Shown here one piece after another: positions 25,488 to 33,909 of a stretch of DNA of 64,000 nt. Each line of letters begins with the position of its first letter. Positions within the stretch are counted from its first letter, which is position 1. The DNA is taken from assembly GCF_017873965.1 (NCBI RefSeq), contig NZ_JAGGKT010000002.1, positions 472,312 to 536,311 of the forward strand. Direction: 5' to 3'. The stretch comes from Ammoniphilus resinae. Its GTDB lineage: Bacteria; Bacillota; Bacilli; Aneurinibacillales; RAOX-1. The notes below the pieces were generated by a model. The model made no database searches. It was not told the DNA's origin and worked only from the letters and a program-made list of their open reading frames with translations. The position numbers and the translations under genes are program-made.

Positions 25488-26504
25488 TTAATCAGATATC
25501 CCTCCTTCTTCGCTTTGCTTCTTTTTCAAATACTCTTTTAAGTTGGATCTTTCAACGATGTCTATTGCGGTGTGGTTAAGAGAAGGAATGGTTTCTCCAT
25601 TTAATACAGACCTCATTAGATCAATCGCCCTATACCCAATAATAAAGGATCTTTGTGCAATGACTGCTGTAATTTTCCCTTGTTCAAGCAGCTCTAATGT
25701 TTCAGGCATATCATCGAATGCAATAATCGGAATCTTCCTCTCTGGAAAATATTGTCCTATGGCCTCCGCTATACCTGGTCCATCCAGTGCACTGACTCCA
25801 AACATGAGATTGATTTGTGGATATCGATTAAGCATTTCAAATGTCTGGTTCATCGCTTCTATTTTATTAATTTGCGAATTTACAATAGAAACTATTTTAA
25901 TATCCGGCTGATTTATCAATGCATCTTTAAATCCTTGTATTCTTTGGGTCATATGGGCGCCATAAGCATTTCCTGAGATAATCCCAATATTAAGAGAACC
26001 TGAAAAATGTTGTTTCACATATAATCCTGCTTGAAAACCCGCTTCATAGTTGTATGTTCCGATAAAACCTATTCGCTTGCTTTCAGGCACATCCGTATCA
26101 ATAGTAATTACAGGAATCCCCGCATCTATTGCCTTATTAATAACCGGGACAAACTCCTGATCAAGTCCTTGTGTAATAATCCCATCAACACCTGAAGCAA
26201 CAGCACGTTCTATAATTCGAATATGTTCAGCAATACTTGCTTTATCCGGCCCTTGAACATCGATCCAAATATCATCGTCAGCAGCAGCCTTGGCCCCTCT
26301 CGTAACTACCTCCCAATAAGGATGCCCCGCCCGTTCAGTTATCAAAACCACTTGTTTTTTAGACAATGGCTTATCATTCTCGGTCAGTTCATTTCTTGCT
26401 TCAACAGCCAATTTCCAAGATTGATAATACGAGTTTCCCAACAGAACCATGCTAACCAACAAAAAAATTAAGATATTGATATAAATGAATTTTATAAAGT
26501 TCAT
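25488..26504 (-). CDS. Membrane-anchored sugar-binding sensor protein (XylFII-like)
   Basis: A 338-residue type-1 periplasmic-binding fold. It has an uncleaved-looking N-terminal helix (FIYINILIFLLVSMVLLGNS) and no lipobox cysteine, so it is probably tethered to the membrane. Ligand-fold elements include GHPYWEVVTRGAKAAADD, GVDGIITQGLD and PIIAFDDMPETLEL. It lies between the response regulator and the kinase genes rather than with a transporter. The layout matches the clostridial XylFII-LytS-YesN three-component system, where the binding protein delivers the sugar signal to the kinase. The ligand is probably the sugar carried by the CUT2 importer downstream; that is inference. Confidence 0.8.
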   Translation of the reverse strand: MNFIKFIYINILIFLLVSMVLLGNSYYQSWKLAVEARNELTENDKPLSKKQVVLITERAGHPYWEVVTRGAKAAADDDIWIDVQGPDKASIAEHIRIIERAVASGVDGIITQGLDQEFVPVINKAIDAGIPVITIDTDVPESKRIGFIGTYNYEAGFQAGLYVKQHFSGSLNIGIISGNAYGAHMTQRIQGFKDALINQPDIKIVSIVNSQINKIEAMNQTFEMLNRYPQINLMFGVSALDGPGIAEAIGQYFPERKIPIIAFDDMPETLELLEQGKITAVIAQRSFIIGYRAIDLMRSVLNGETIPSLNHTAIDIVERSNLKEYLKKKQSEEGGISD

Positions 26505-26514
26505 TACCCCACTC

Positions 26515-27666
26515 CTACAAAGATCGATCTGTTGGATTCCTGCCCGTTATTTTTTTAAAAATTCTACTAAAATAATTCGGGTCATTAAAGCCCGTTCGAT
26601 AGGAGACCTCCTTCACGCTTAAATCCGTTTGTTTTAATAGTTTTTGCGCCCTATTAACACGTAATTCTTGAATATATTCGGAGAAATTTTTATGGAAATT
26701 CTTCTTAAACCATTTACTAAAATAATAACTGGAAAAATTAGCAATATCTGCTACCTCATCTAATTTTAGATCCCTATGATAATTCGAATGTATATAGTTC
26801 ACTACCTTTTCTTGTAAAGTATGGGAACCTTCAATTTCAGAATGCGCTTTCTCAAATGCATAATAAAATTGTTCTCTATTCCTTGCTGGCGCACTGATTA
26901 CCCAAGCAATTTCTTCGTTATATTTTTCTTTGAATAACATCAGGTTTTCATTCAGATAATCTTTTAATTCTTCTCTTTGTGAATTGGATTGCTTATGGAA
27001 AAGAAGGAAAACATGATAATTTTGATAAACTTCATCCAAAACGAGTGAAAACGTCAAATCCCATAAATCCCTTAACTCGTTTAACCTTTTCTCAACCATC
27101 CGATCCTCATATTTTAATAGGACTATTATTGCTTCATCTTGGTCGACCTTAAATAGTTGAATAAGAATATCAAAATCATTCTGATCCAGTGATCTTCTAG
27201 CTACCCCCAAAACTAAATCCCTTTTTAAGTAGTAATCCGTTAAACCAACCCTTTCTTTATTATGTATCTTCTCATTTCGTAAGTTTTTTTGTTTTTGGAC
27301 TTCCTTGATCATTTCATTTACAGAATCAATCACCTCACTACGGCTAGCTGGTTTAACCAAATATTTTTTCACCCCCAGTTCAATCGCTTTTTGTGCGTAT
27401 TCAAAATACTCATGGGCAGAAATAATTGTCACCTGGACCTTTGGATACATTTCTTTCACTTCCTTGACCAAGTCCAAACCATTTATTCCGGGCATCCGGA
27501 TGTCAATTAACATAATATCCGGTTTGTACTGATCTAGAAGCTTAAATAACTGTGATCCCCCAGTTGCAGTATAAATCTTTAAGTCAGGAAAACGCTCGTG
27601 AAGGATCTTTTCTAACGCCAATACTTCTATCGGTTCATCATCAACGATAAAACAAGTTTCGGTCAT
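26515..27666 (-). CDS. YesN-type response regulator with AraC DNA-binding domain
   Basis: A 383-residue regulator with an N-terminal receiver domain (CFIVDDEP acidic pocket, phospho-aspartate in MLIDIRMPG, lysine in KYLVKPA) and a C-terminal AraC domain of two helix-turn-helices (LKLDEVADIANFSSYYFSKW and SVKEVSYRTGFNDPNYFSRI). I chose ATG 27666 because AAGGAGG is six bases upstream. It is the first gene of the sensor operon; phosphorylated by the kinase at 24041 it should activate the CUT2 importer unit just downstream. Confidence 0.9.
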   Translation of the reverse strand: MTETCFIVDDEPIEVLALEKILHERFPDLKIYTATGGSQLFKLLDQYKPDIMLIDIRMPGINGLDLVKEVKEMYPKVQVTIISAHEYFEYAQKAIELGVKKYLVKPASRSEVIDSVNEMIKEVQKQKNLRNEKIHNKERVGLTDYYLKRDLVLGVARRSLDQNDFDILIQLFKVDQDEAIIVLLKYEDRMVEKRLNELRDLWDLTFSLVLDEVYQNYHVFLLFHKQSNSQREELKDYLNENLMLFKEKYNEEIAWVISAPARNREQFYYAFEKAHSEIEGSHTLQEKVVNYIHSNYHRDLKLDEVADIANFSSYYFSKWFKKNFHKNFSEYIQELRVNRAQKLLKQTDLSVKEVSYRTGFNDPNYFSRIFKKITGRNPTDRSL

Positions 27667-27711
27667 TGGGATCCTCCTTTGAAATAGCTTTACTCTCATA
27701 ATTCACATTTA

Positions 27712-27739
27712 ATTTTACCTTCATTTCTATTATTTTCAA
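27712..27739 (-). promoter_or_regulatory. Possible promoter of the sensor operon
   Basis: On the minus strand TTGAAA (27739-27734), 16 bases, TAAAAT (27717-27712), about 45 bases before the regulator start at 27666. Confidence 0.5.
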
Positions 27740-27850
27740 GTTTCAGAATTAATTAACTAAAAGTGCGTTCTAAATGACATAATAGCCTTACAACTAGGAA
27801 AGAAAAAACAGGTCTACCTACTATTAATTTAACTATTTTATTGAAGGACG

Positions 27851-27888
27851 ATAAAAAATAAAGGACAGAGCTTAAACACTCTGTCCTT
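27851..27888 (-). terminator. Terminator of the LacI-led operon
   Basis: A 10-bp stem (AAGGACAGAG 27861-27870 with its complement 27879-27888, eight-base loop) is followed on the minus strand by TATTTTTTAT. The stop codon of the SMP-30 gene (27874-27872) lies in the loop, so the gene and operon end together. Confidence 0.85.
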
Positions 27889-28774
27889 GTTCATTGCATT
27901 CTCCTGCGAACTTATAAGTTATTGTACCAGTTATCCCAGTTTTTACTCGGAACAAGCCGCCTGCATGCGGTTGTTCTTTCAACTGAGCCTCGTCAAGGCC
28001 GCGATTTGCAGTCGTAATATACAATTCATCCAATTTCTCCCCACCAAATACACAGGACGTTACCTGTCCAACAGGGAGGCGGACTGAACCAATTCTTTCG
28101 CCAGTTATAGGATTCCAGCGGGAAACTTGGTATCCACCAAAATGTGCAACCCACAGCATTCCTTCCGAATCAATGGTCATTCCATCAGGGATTCCCTCAC
28201 CGTCAGGAATTGTTACAACTGTACGCTTATTATCCAGCTCCCCGGTTTCTAAATCGAAATCAAAAGCAACGACTTGTTTCGTTGGCGAATCAATAAAATA
28301 CATCGTTTGATTATCCTTCTCCCAAGCCATTCCATTCGAAATGGCAACCCCATCTAATACCTTTGTAACGGAAAAATCGGAATCAAGTCGGTACAAAGAA
28401 CCTGTAACGTTTTCCTCCGCATCCTCCATCGTCCCCGCCCAGAACCTTCCAGCCGCATCACATTTTCCATCATTAAAACGATTGCCTGGAAGATCGGCTT
28501 CTGGATCAACGATTGCTGTCAACTCTTTCGTTACTAAGTCTAGTGCATAGAATCCATTTCTCAAAGCCAAAATTAAACCGCCTGATTTACGGGGAACTAC
28601 TGCTCCAACTTGTTGACCTACGTCAATACTTTCATCTTTTCCTGTTTTCGGATCAAAAATATGTACCTTCTGTTCAATAACATCCACCCAATATAAGACT
28701 CTCTTTTTGGCATCCCAGCAAGGACCTTCCCCTAAAGTTGCTTTAGCATCCAAGATTAACTCGAGTTTTTCCAT
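27872..28774 (-). CDS. SMP-30/gluconolactonase-family lactonase (second copy)
   Basis: A 300-residue lactonase closely related to the one at 17107, with the same metal-ligand motifs (TLGEGPCWD, NRFNDGKCD, GIPDGMTIDSEG). Long stretches are identical between the two, for example from AISNG to FDFDLETG apart from a single change. It differs by a longer C-terminal tail (ECNEQGQSV). It is the last gene of the LacI-led operon and would hydrolyse a lactone formed by one of the operon's Gfo/Idh/MocA dehydrogenases. The ribosome binding site is weak (GGGATGTAGA). Confidence 0.88.
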   Translation of the reverse strand: MEKLELILDAKATLGEGPCWDAKKRVLYWVDVIEQKVHIFDPKTGKDESIDVGQQVGAVVPRKSGGLILALRNGFYALDLVTKELTAIVDPEADLPGNRFNDGKCDAAGRFWAGTMEDAEENVTGSLYRLDSDFSVTKVLDGVAISNGMAWEKDNQTMYFIDSPTKQVVAFDFDLETGELDNKRTVVTIPDGEGIPDGMTIDSEGMLWVAHFGGYQVSRWNPITGERIGSVRLPVGQVTSCVFGGEKLDELYITTANRGLDEAQLKEQPHAGGLFRVKTGITGTITYKFAGECNEQGQSV

Positions 28775-28792
28775 TCTACATCCCTATCCCTT

Positions 28793-29878
28793 CTATAGGT
28801 TAATCGAAAACGGTTCCGGACGGCTGCAGTAGCTTCCAATTTCGACATGTATCCCTTTACTTGAAGCGTCTAAAAAAGAATGCATGACATCAAGAACATG
28901 GTAAGCGAGCTCCCCATTGGCTCGGTGTGAGCGGCCCTCTCGAATGGCGTTCGCCATATCGGAAGCGCCTATTCCTCGACTGTTTTCGGTCATTCCAAAC
29001 ACTAAAGGGATTTCAGACCACTCTGTTTCTCCTTGACGCTTTATAAAAATAGGTCCCCCGAAGGTATTTGGATCTGGAACGATCAAAGTCCCTGCTGTTC
29101 CATAAATTTCAATCCGGGGAAGTTGTGTTCCCCACACATCAAAACTTGTAATGATCGATCCAATGGCTCCATTATCAAATTCCATTATCCCTGCTATATG
29201 AGTTGGTATGTGAACAGGTACTTTTTCACCCTTTCTTGGTCCACTCATAATTGTTCTTTCTGGAAATGACGCTTTCGCTGAACTTGTTACGCGACGAATA
29301 GGTCCTATTAAATTGATCAAAGCAGTCAAGTAATACGGACCCATATCAAACATAGGCCCCCCTCCTTCTTCATAGAAGAAGTCTGGATTAGGATGGAATA
29401 TTTCCGGTCCTCTCTTCAACAAAAACGCGTTAGCTGCAATAGGTTCCCCAATCCACCCTTCATCGATTACTTTCCTGCATGTTTGAATCCCCCCTCCAAG
29501 GAAGGTATCAGGTGCTGAACCGATGTATAATCCATTGCTTTTTGCCATGTGTAAAACCTTTTGTCCCTCATCACGAGTAACTGCCAATGGCTTTTCAACG
29601 AAAACATGCTTACCCGCCTCAAGAGCTTGCAAACTTATAGGTGCATGAGCCCGTGGTATGGTTAGGTTAATTACCATTTCGATTTCAGGATTTGCTATCA
29701 GTTCTTCTGGACTGCAAGCCAAGGGAATATTAAAATCCATAGCCCGAGCCTTGGCACGTTCCAGATCAATATCTGCCAGAGCAATGACTTTCATGTTTTT
29801 AAAAGTTTCGGTTATATTTTTTAAATAGATGCCACTAATCATCCCACAGCCGATAATCCCTACTTTTACATTATTCAT
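28793..29878 (-). CDS. Gfo/Idh/MocA-family oxidoreductase
   Basis: A 361-residue NAD(P)-dependent oxidoreductase with Rossmann motif GIIGCGMISGIY and the EKP motif FVEKPLAV. In the C-terminal domain the usual Asp-x-x-x-His becomes [12 protein letters not shown], with tyrosine in place of histidine. It is a close paralogue of the protein at 33910 (about two thirds identical by eye, including SFDVWG and [10 protein letters not shown]). I chose ATG 29878, seven bases after GGGGGA; an ATG two codons earlier abuts the binding site. Confidence 0.87.
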   Translation of the reverse strand: MNNVKVGIIGCGMISGIYLKNITETFKNMKVIALADIDLERAKARAMDFNIPLACSPEELIANPEIEMVINLTIPRAHAPISLQALEAGKHVFVEKPLAVTRDEGQKVLHMAKSNGLYIGSAPDTFLGGGIQTCRKVIDEGWIGEPIAANAFLLKRGPEIFHPNPDFFYEEGGGPMFDMGPYYLTALINLIGPIRRVTSSAKASFPERTIMSGPRKGEKVPVHIPTHIAGIMEFDNGAIGSIITSFDVWGTQLPRIEIYGTAGTLIVPDPNTFGGPIFIKRQGETEWSEIPLVFGMTENSRGIGASDMANAIREGRSHRANGELAYHVLDVMHSFLDASSKGIHVEIGSYCSRPEPFSINL

Positions 29879-29916
29879 ACTCATTCCCCCATTCCTTACT
29901 TATCCCAATCAATACC

Positions 29917-30738
29917 TTATTCTTTCACAGCACCTCCAGCCAATCCTTTGACAACTTTTTCTTGAGAAATAAAATAGACAAGAAGAACTGGAAGACTTGC
30001 GAGAGTAAGTGCAGCCATTAGTCCTGGAACATTTACGGAAAATTCACCATAGAAGTTTTGTAGGCCAAGAGGTAGTGTCATTTTTTCGGGACTAGTTATT
30101 AATACAAGCGCGAAGATAAATTCCGTCCAAAGGTGGATTAAATTGTAAATAAATACTGTTGAAAGGGCAGGGCCCATCATAGGTAGTATGACACGCCAAA
30201 ATACGCCAAAATGGGTACAACCATCGATTTTAGCCGCATCCTCAAGCGCTTGAGGAATTTCTTGCATGAATTGGGTCAGGATAAAAATTGAAATCGGTAT
30301 ACTAAATGCTATATAAGGTCCAATTAAGGCAAGCATTGTATCATAAATTTCCATTTTTTGAGTAAGCATAAAGGTTGGAATTAAGGTAGAGTGTATCGGA
30401 AGCATCATACCCGCAATAAATATCAAAAACAAAGTTCGATTAAGACGAAACCGCATTCTGCTTAATGGATAACTAGCTAATGCTGATATAAACACTACCG
30501 TTACTACGGAAATGACACTAACTAAAATACTGTTTACGAAATATTGAGTTAATCCCATCTCAAGCACTGAAAAATAGTTATCGAAGCTAATGGAAGTAAT
30601 AATAGAAAATGGAGCTTTAAAAAATTCTTCCTGTGTCTTTAGTGATGTAGCAACCATATATAAAAACGGATAGCCTGTAAATACAAGAAGAAATAATGCT
30701 AAGACGTACAGAGGGAATTTTTTTGCTAAAAAAATCAT
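29917..30738 (-). CDS. CUT1 sugar ABC importer permease (MalG type)
   Basis: A 273-residue six-helix permease beginning FPLYVLALFLLVFTGYPFLY. The EAA loop reads LEDAAKIDGCTHFGVFWRVI, and it ends VKGLAGGAVKE. The start ATG 30738 overlaps the upstream permease stop by four bases (ATGA), with AAAGGTGG as ribosome binding site, so the two subunits are coupled. No ATPase is in the operon. Confidence 0.9.
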   Translation of the reverse strand: MIFLAKKFPLYVLALFLLVFTGYPFLYMVATSLKTQEEFFKAPFSIITSISFDNYFSVLEMGLTQYFVNSILVSVISVVTVVFISALASYPLSRMRFRLNRTLFLIFIAGMMLPIHSTLIPTFMLTQKMEIYDTMLALIGPYIAFSIPISIFILTQFMQEIPQALEDAAKIDGCTHFGVFWRVILPMMGPALSTVFIYNLIHLWTEFIFALVLITSPEKMTLPLGLQNFYGEFSVNVPGLMAALTLASLPVLLVYFISQEKVVKGLAGGAVKE

Positions 30739-31691
30739 AGGTAACCACCTTTCTTCCTCCTCTGGGTTTCCATAACCTGGATAATAGCCACGACGATAAA
30801 AGCAATAAAAAACATCATAAAGGCAATTGTACTTGCGTATCCCATGTCAAATATTTGGAACGCTTGCTTAAACATATAGGTCCCCATCAATTCCGTAGCG
30901 TTATTCGGCCCACCGCCAGTCATGATGTAGAACAAGTCAAATGTCTTAAGAGAACCAACAATTGCTAGAATGGATGAGGAGACAATCGTTGGCATCAAAA
31001 GTGGGAATGTAATATGAGTAAATTGCTTCCATTTGTTAGCTCCATCAATCTGTGCAGCCTCATAAAGTTCCTCTGGAATTCCAACAATACCAGCTTTAAA
31101 TAGAATCATATAAAACGGAGCGAATTGCCAGACAATGACAAGAAGCACAGACCACATGGCTGTTGATTCTTCACTTAACCAAGCTACTTGCCACTTTTCA
31201 ACTCCTAACATTCGAAGTAATTGATTCATCGTTCCATTAATGGGATCGAACATAAATACCCACAATAAACCAATCGCCACAGTTGACATGAGGAAAGGCA
31301 TAAAATAGATTGTATTAAAAAGTTTGATCCCTCTTATCGGTGCAAATAACATTAATGCCATCACTAGCCCCAGCGGAATCTGAACAAAGACTGAAATAAA
31401 AACGACTAGAAAATTATTTTTTAACGCAGTCCAGAAGATCTGATCATTAAAAAGTTCCACATAGTTAGCAAACCCAATAAATGTCTTTTCGGATTGCATT
31501 GAATTCCATTCATGAAGACTATAGTTAAAAGTAGCAAAGATTGGATAAATGACATAAATCGCATAGATAATAAAAGCTGGAGCAACAAATAGGCTGATGG
31601 TTAATAGCTTATTCCATTGATTTCTCTTTACTTTGACAGATGTGCCGACCTTTACTTGTGGCTTTGCATCTATTTGCAACTCTTTCTGCAC
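30735..31691 (-). CDS. CUT1 sugar ABC importer permease (MalF type)
   Basis: A 318-residue permease with six helices (first LLTISLFVAPAFIIYAIYVI) and EAA loop YEAAQIDGANKWKQFTHITF. It starts at GTG 31691, placed seven bases after GGAGGAG. It forms the channel with the subunit at 29917 and is fed by the binding protein at 31753. MsmX (2619) is the likely motor. Confidence 0.9.
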   Translation of the reverse strand: MQKELQIDAKPQVKVGTSVKVKRNQWNKLLTISLFVAPAFIIYAIYVIYPIFATFNYSLHEWNSMQSEKTFIGFANYVELFNDQIFWTALKNNFLVVFISVFVQIPLGLVMALMLFAPIRGIKLFNTIYFMPFLMSTVAIGLLWVFMFDPINGTMNQLLRMLGVEKWQVAWLSEESTAMWSVLLVIVWQFAPFYMILFKAGIVGIPEELYEAAQIDGANKWKQFTHITFPLLMPTIVSSSILAIVGSLKTFDLFYIMTGGGPNNATELMGTYMFKQAFQIFDMGYASTIAFMMFFIAFIVVAIIQVMETQRRKKGGYL

Positions 31692-31726
31692 ATGCTCTCC
31701 TCCTTTTCTTGGCTGTTGATAGAAAG

Positions 31727-31749
31727 TAAGGGGAGAGTATCTCCCCTTA
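31727..31749 (-). other. Intercistronic hairpin after the sugar-binding protein gene
   Basis: TAAGGGGAG (31727-31735) pairs with CTCCCCTTA (31741-31749), loop AGTAT, four bases beyond the binding-protein stop. No T-run follows on the minus strand, so it probably protects or attenuates the mRNA between binding protein and permeases. Confidence 0.65.
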
Positions 31750-31752
31750 AGA

Positions 31753-33081
31753 TTATTTATCCAATATTGTTTTAGCCTTAGCCTCCATCTGCTTCGCAGC
31801 TTCTTCCGGTGTCATCGATTTACCAAAGATTGCTTGGGTTGTATCCTTATGCAATTCGGCCAACTCTGGTGGAATGGTTTGATCATACGGGAAGTGGACA
31901 GCGTTAGCTTTTTCTAGTTGTTCAGCTAGCTTCTTAACAATTGGGTCTGAATAATTAACTCCATTAATGGTTGTTACATAACCAGTTCTATCAGCAAAGG
32001 CTTGTGCAGTTTCCACACTTGTCAAATCGTTAATAAATTCAACGGCTAAATCTGGATATTTGGAAGTGGATGAAACTGACCAAACCGGAGATGTATTAAC
32101 TCCTAGGTTAGTCGGGTCACCCTTGCCTCCAGGAATGGATGGGAATGGGAAGAAATCTACTTTCTTCTCATATTCAGGGTTCTCATCCCTAATATTGTTG
32201 ATGAAAGAGTTTGAAATCAATAACATCGCAGCTTGTCCAGAATACATTAGTTGACGTCCTTGTCCAGCATCCCATGGAACACCATTAAATCCAGGGTTGA
32301 AGGCTTCCATATCCACTAATTTTTGAATATATTCGCCAGCTTTCACATATTCAGGGTCATCAAATCCTCTGCCGTTACGATGGAATGCATCAAGGAACAA
32401 TTTTTCACTTCCGATACGATCTGCAAAATACATTAAATAATAAGCTCCAGGCCACTTCGTTTTGTTAGCTAAAGCAATGGGTATAACATTGTTCTTTTTT
32501 AACGTTTCAATTGCATTGACAAGCTCATCCCATGTTTTAGGTGGTGTCAAATTATATTTGGCGAAAATCTCTTTGTTATAATAAAAATGCGTTAAACTTA
32601 TTGCAAGCGGCAAACCATAAACTTTGTCATTAAATATTGTGTTATTAAGGGCTAATTTGTTGAACCTGCTTTCGTCAAACTTACCCGTAATATCCAAAAC
32701 ATTTCCTGCTTCGGCAAATGCCTTCAACCATCCGCCACCCCAAGAGACAAAAATATCTGGTGGGTTTCCTCCGGACATCGACACTGCCAGTTTCTGCTTG
32801 TAGGCATCATTTGGGATACGAAGTGCTTTTAATTCAACATCTGGATGTTTTTCTTCGAACTTATCAACTGTTTCAAGGAATATCTTTTCCATTTCACCCG
32901 GATCTTTGTACCAAAATTCCAGCACTTTTTTCTCTCCACTTCCAGCAGGTTGTGTCGCTGGAGCCTCTTGTTTGGTTGGTTTACCTGCTGCAGGTTGAGA
33001 TGCTTGCTGTGAAGCACCACCGCCACATGCGGCGAGTGCCAACATCGATAAAGCTGTCAGTGATGTTAGTAACTTCTTCAT
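31753..33081 (-). CDS. Sugar-binding lipoprotein of a CUT1 ABC importer
   Basis: A 442-residue extracellular binding protein (SBP family 1). The signal peptide LLTSLTALSMLALAAC ends in a lipobox, followed by a Gln/Pro/Ala-rich linker. The mature domain has NPPDIFVSWGGG, YYNKEIFAKYNL and PPKTWDEL. It lies between a TIM-barrel isomerase gene and the permeases, so it supplies the substrate handled by the operon's enzymes. GGGGGAA precedes ATG 33081. Confidence 0.9.
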   Translation of the reverse strand: MKKLLTSLTALSMLALAACGGGASQQASQPAAGKPTKQEAPATQPAGSGEKKVLEFWYKDPGEMEKIFLETVDKFEEKHPDVELKALRIPNDAYKQKLAVSMSGGNPPDIFVSWGGGWLKAFAEAGNVLDITGKFDESRFNKLALNNTIFNDKVYGLPLAISLTHFYYNKEIFAKYNLTPPKTWDELVNAIETLKKNNVIPIALANKTKWPGAYYLMYFADRIGSEKLFLDAFHRNGRGFDDPEYVKAGEYIQKLVDMEAFNPGFNGVPWDAGQGRQLMYSGQAAMLLISNSFINNIRDENPEYEKKVDFFPFPSIPGGKGDPTNLGVNTSPVWSVSSTSKYPDLAVEFINDLTSVETAQAFADRTGYVTTINGVNYSDPIVKKLAEQLEKANAVHFPYDQTIPPELAELHKDTTQAIFGKSMTPEEAAKQMEAKAKTILDK

Positions 33082-33116
33082 CCTTATTCCCCCTTTATTC
33101 GTTTATATATCAAGAT

Positions 33117-33884
33117 TTACTTGATACCGATGGAATGGTTTTGTTTAAGATAATCAATACTTATTGAAATACTCTGTATGGCAGATCTCTTAGTCCGATC
33201 TTGTTCCACAACCCACCACTCTACTTGAAGTTCCTGCCCCTGAGCTATGATAGAGGATAAATCTACCCCACCTGTGCCTAATTCGGCAAAAAACCTTTCG
33301 TCATCTGTGGTCATATCTTTCAAATGTATAAGTGGAGTACGTCCAGCGTATCTTTGCATCCATGCTACCGGATCATGTCCAGAACGAGTTAACCAATATA
33401 CATCCAATTCCGCTTTGACCCAATTCGGATTTGTTTCTTGTAGAATAATTTCCAATCCCGTAGTTTCACCAAATGGCACTAGATCAAAATCGTGATTATG
33501 ATAACTAAATGTTATCCCTACTTCTTCACACTTTTGGCCCATTTCATTAAGTTGCTCGGCTAAATGTTGATATTCTTCTTTACGTCCCCGTCTTTCTGGC
33601 GACAATGAAGGACAAATGATGTGCTGACTTCCTAGGATTTGCTGGGCCTCTATCCATTCATCCAAGTTACTTTCCAATTGGGCTAAAGCAATATGACTTC
33701 CAGCAGCACGCAACCCTAATCGATCAATCACTTTACGCAATTCATAAGGTTCCACTCCCCAATAACCTGCAAATTCGACCCCGTTGTAGCCCAGTGCAGC
33801 CACTTGCTCAAGTGTCTGAATAAAATTATCGGAACATTCAGTTCTAAGGGTATACATTTGCACGGCAACAGGTATTTGCTTCAT
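33117..33884 (-). CDS. Xylose-isomerase-like TIM-barrel epimerase/isomerase (1 of 3)
   Basis: A 255-residue protein of the AP-endonuclease-2/xylose-isomerase-like TIM-barrel superfamily (IolE/IolI, tagatose epimerase). Metal-ligand-bearing stretches are visible: SYHNHDFDLVPF, KAELDVYWLTRSG, LIHLKDM and the final VVEQDRT. Members epimerise, isomerise or dehydrate (keto)sugars. It starts at ATG 33884 after GAGGGTC. It lies between the binding-protein gene and a Gfo/Idh/MocA gene. Its exact reaction is unknown. Confidence 0.82.
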   Translation of the reverse strand: MKQIPVAVQMYTLRTECSDNFIQTLEQVAALGYNGVEFAGYWGVEPYELRKVIDRLGLRAAGSHIALAQLESNLDEWIEAQQILGSQHIICPSLSPERRGRKEEYQHLAEQLNEMGQKCEEVGITFSYHNHDFDLVPFGETTGLEIILQETNPNWVKAELDVYWLTRSGHDPVAWMQRYAGRTPLIHLKDMTTDDERFFAELGTGGVDLSSIIAQGQELQVEWWVVEQDRTKRSAIQSISISIDYLKQNHSIGIK

Positions 33885-33909
33885 TAATGACCCTCATTCC
33901 TTTATAAAT

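Noticed and set aside
29033-29269. Plus-strand frame antisense to the Gfo gene
   Set aside because: Shadow frame with unusual composition; both Gfo paralogues show the same kind of antisense frame because they share sequence.
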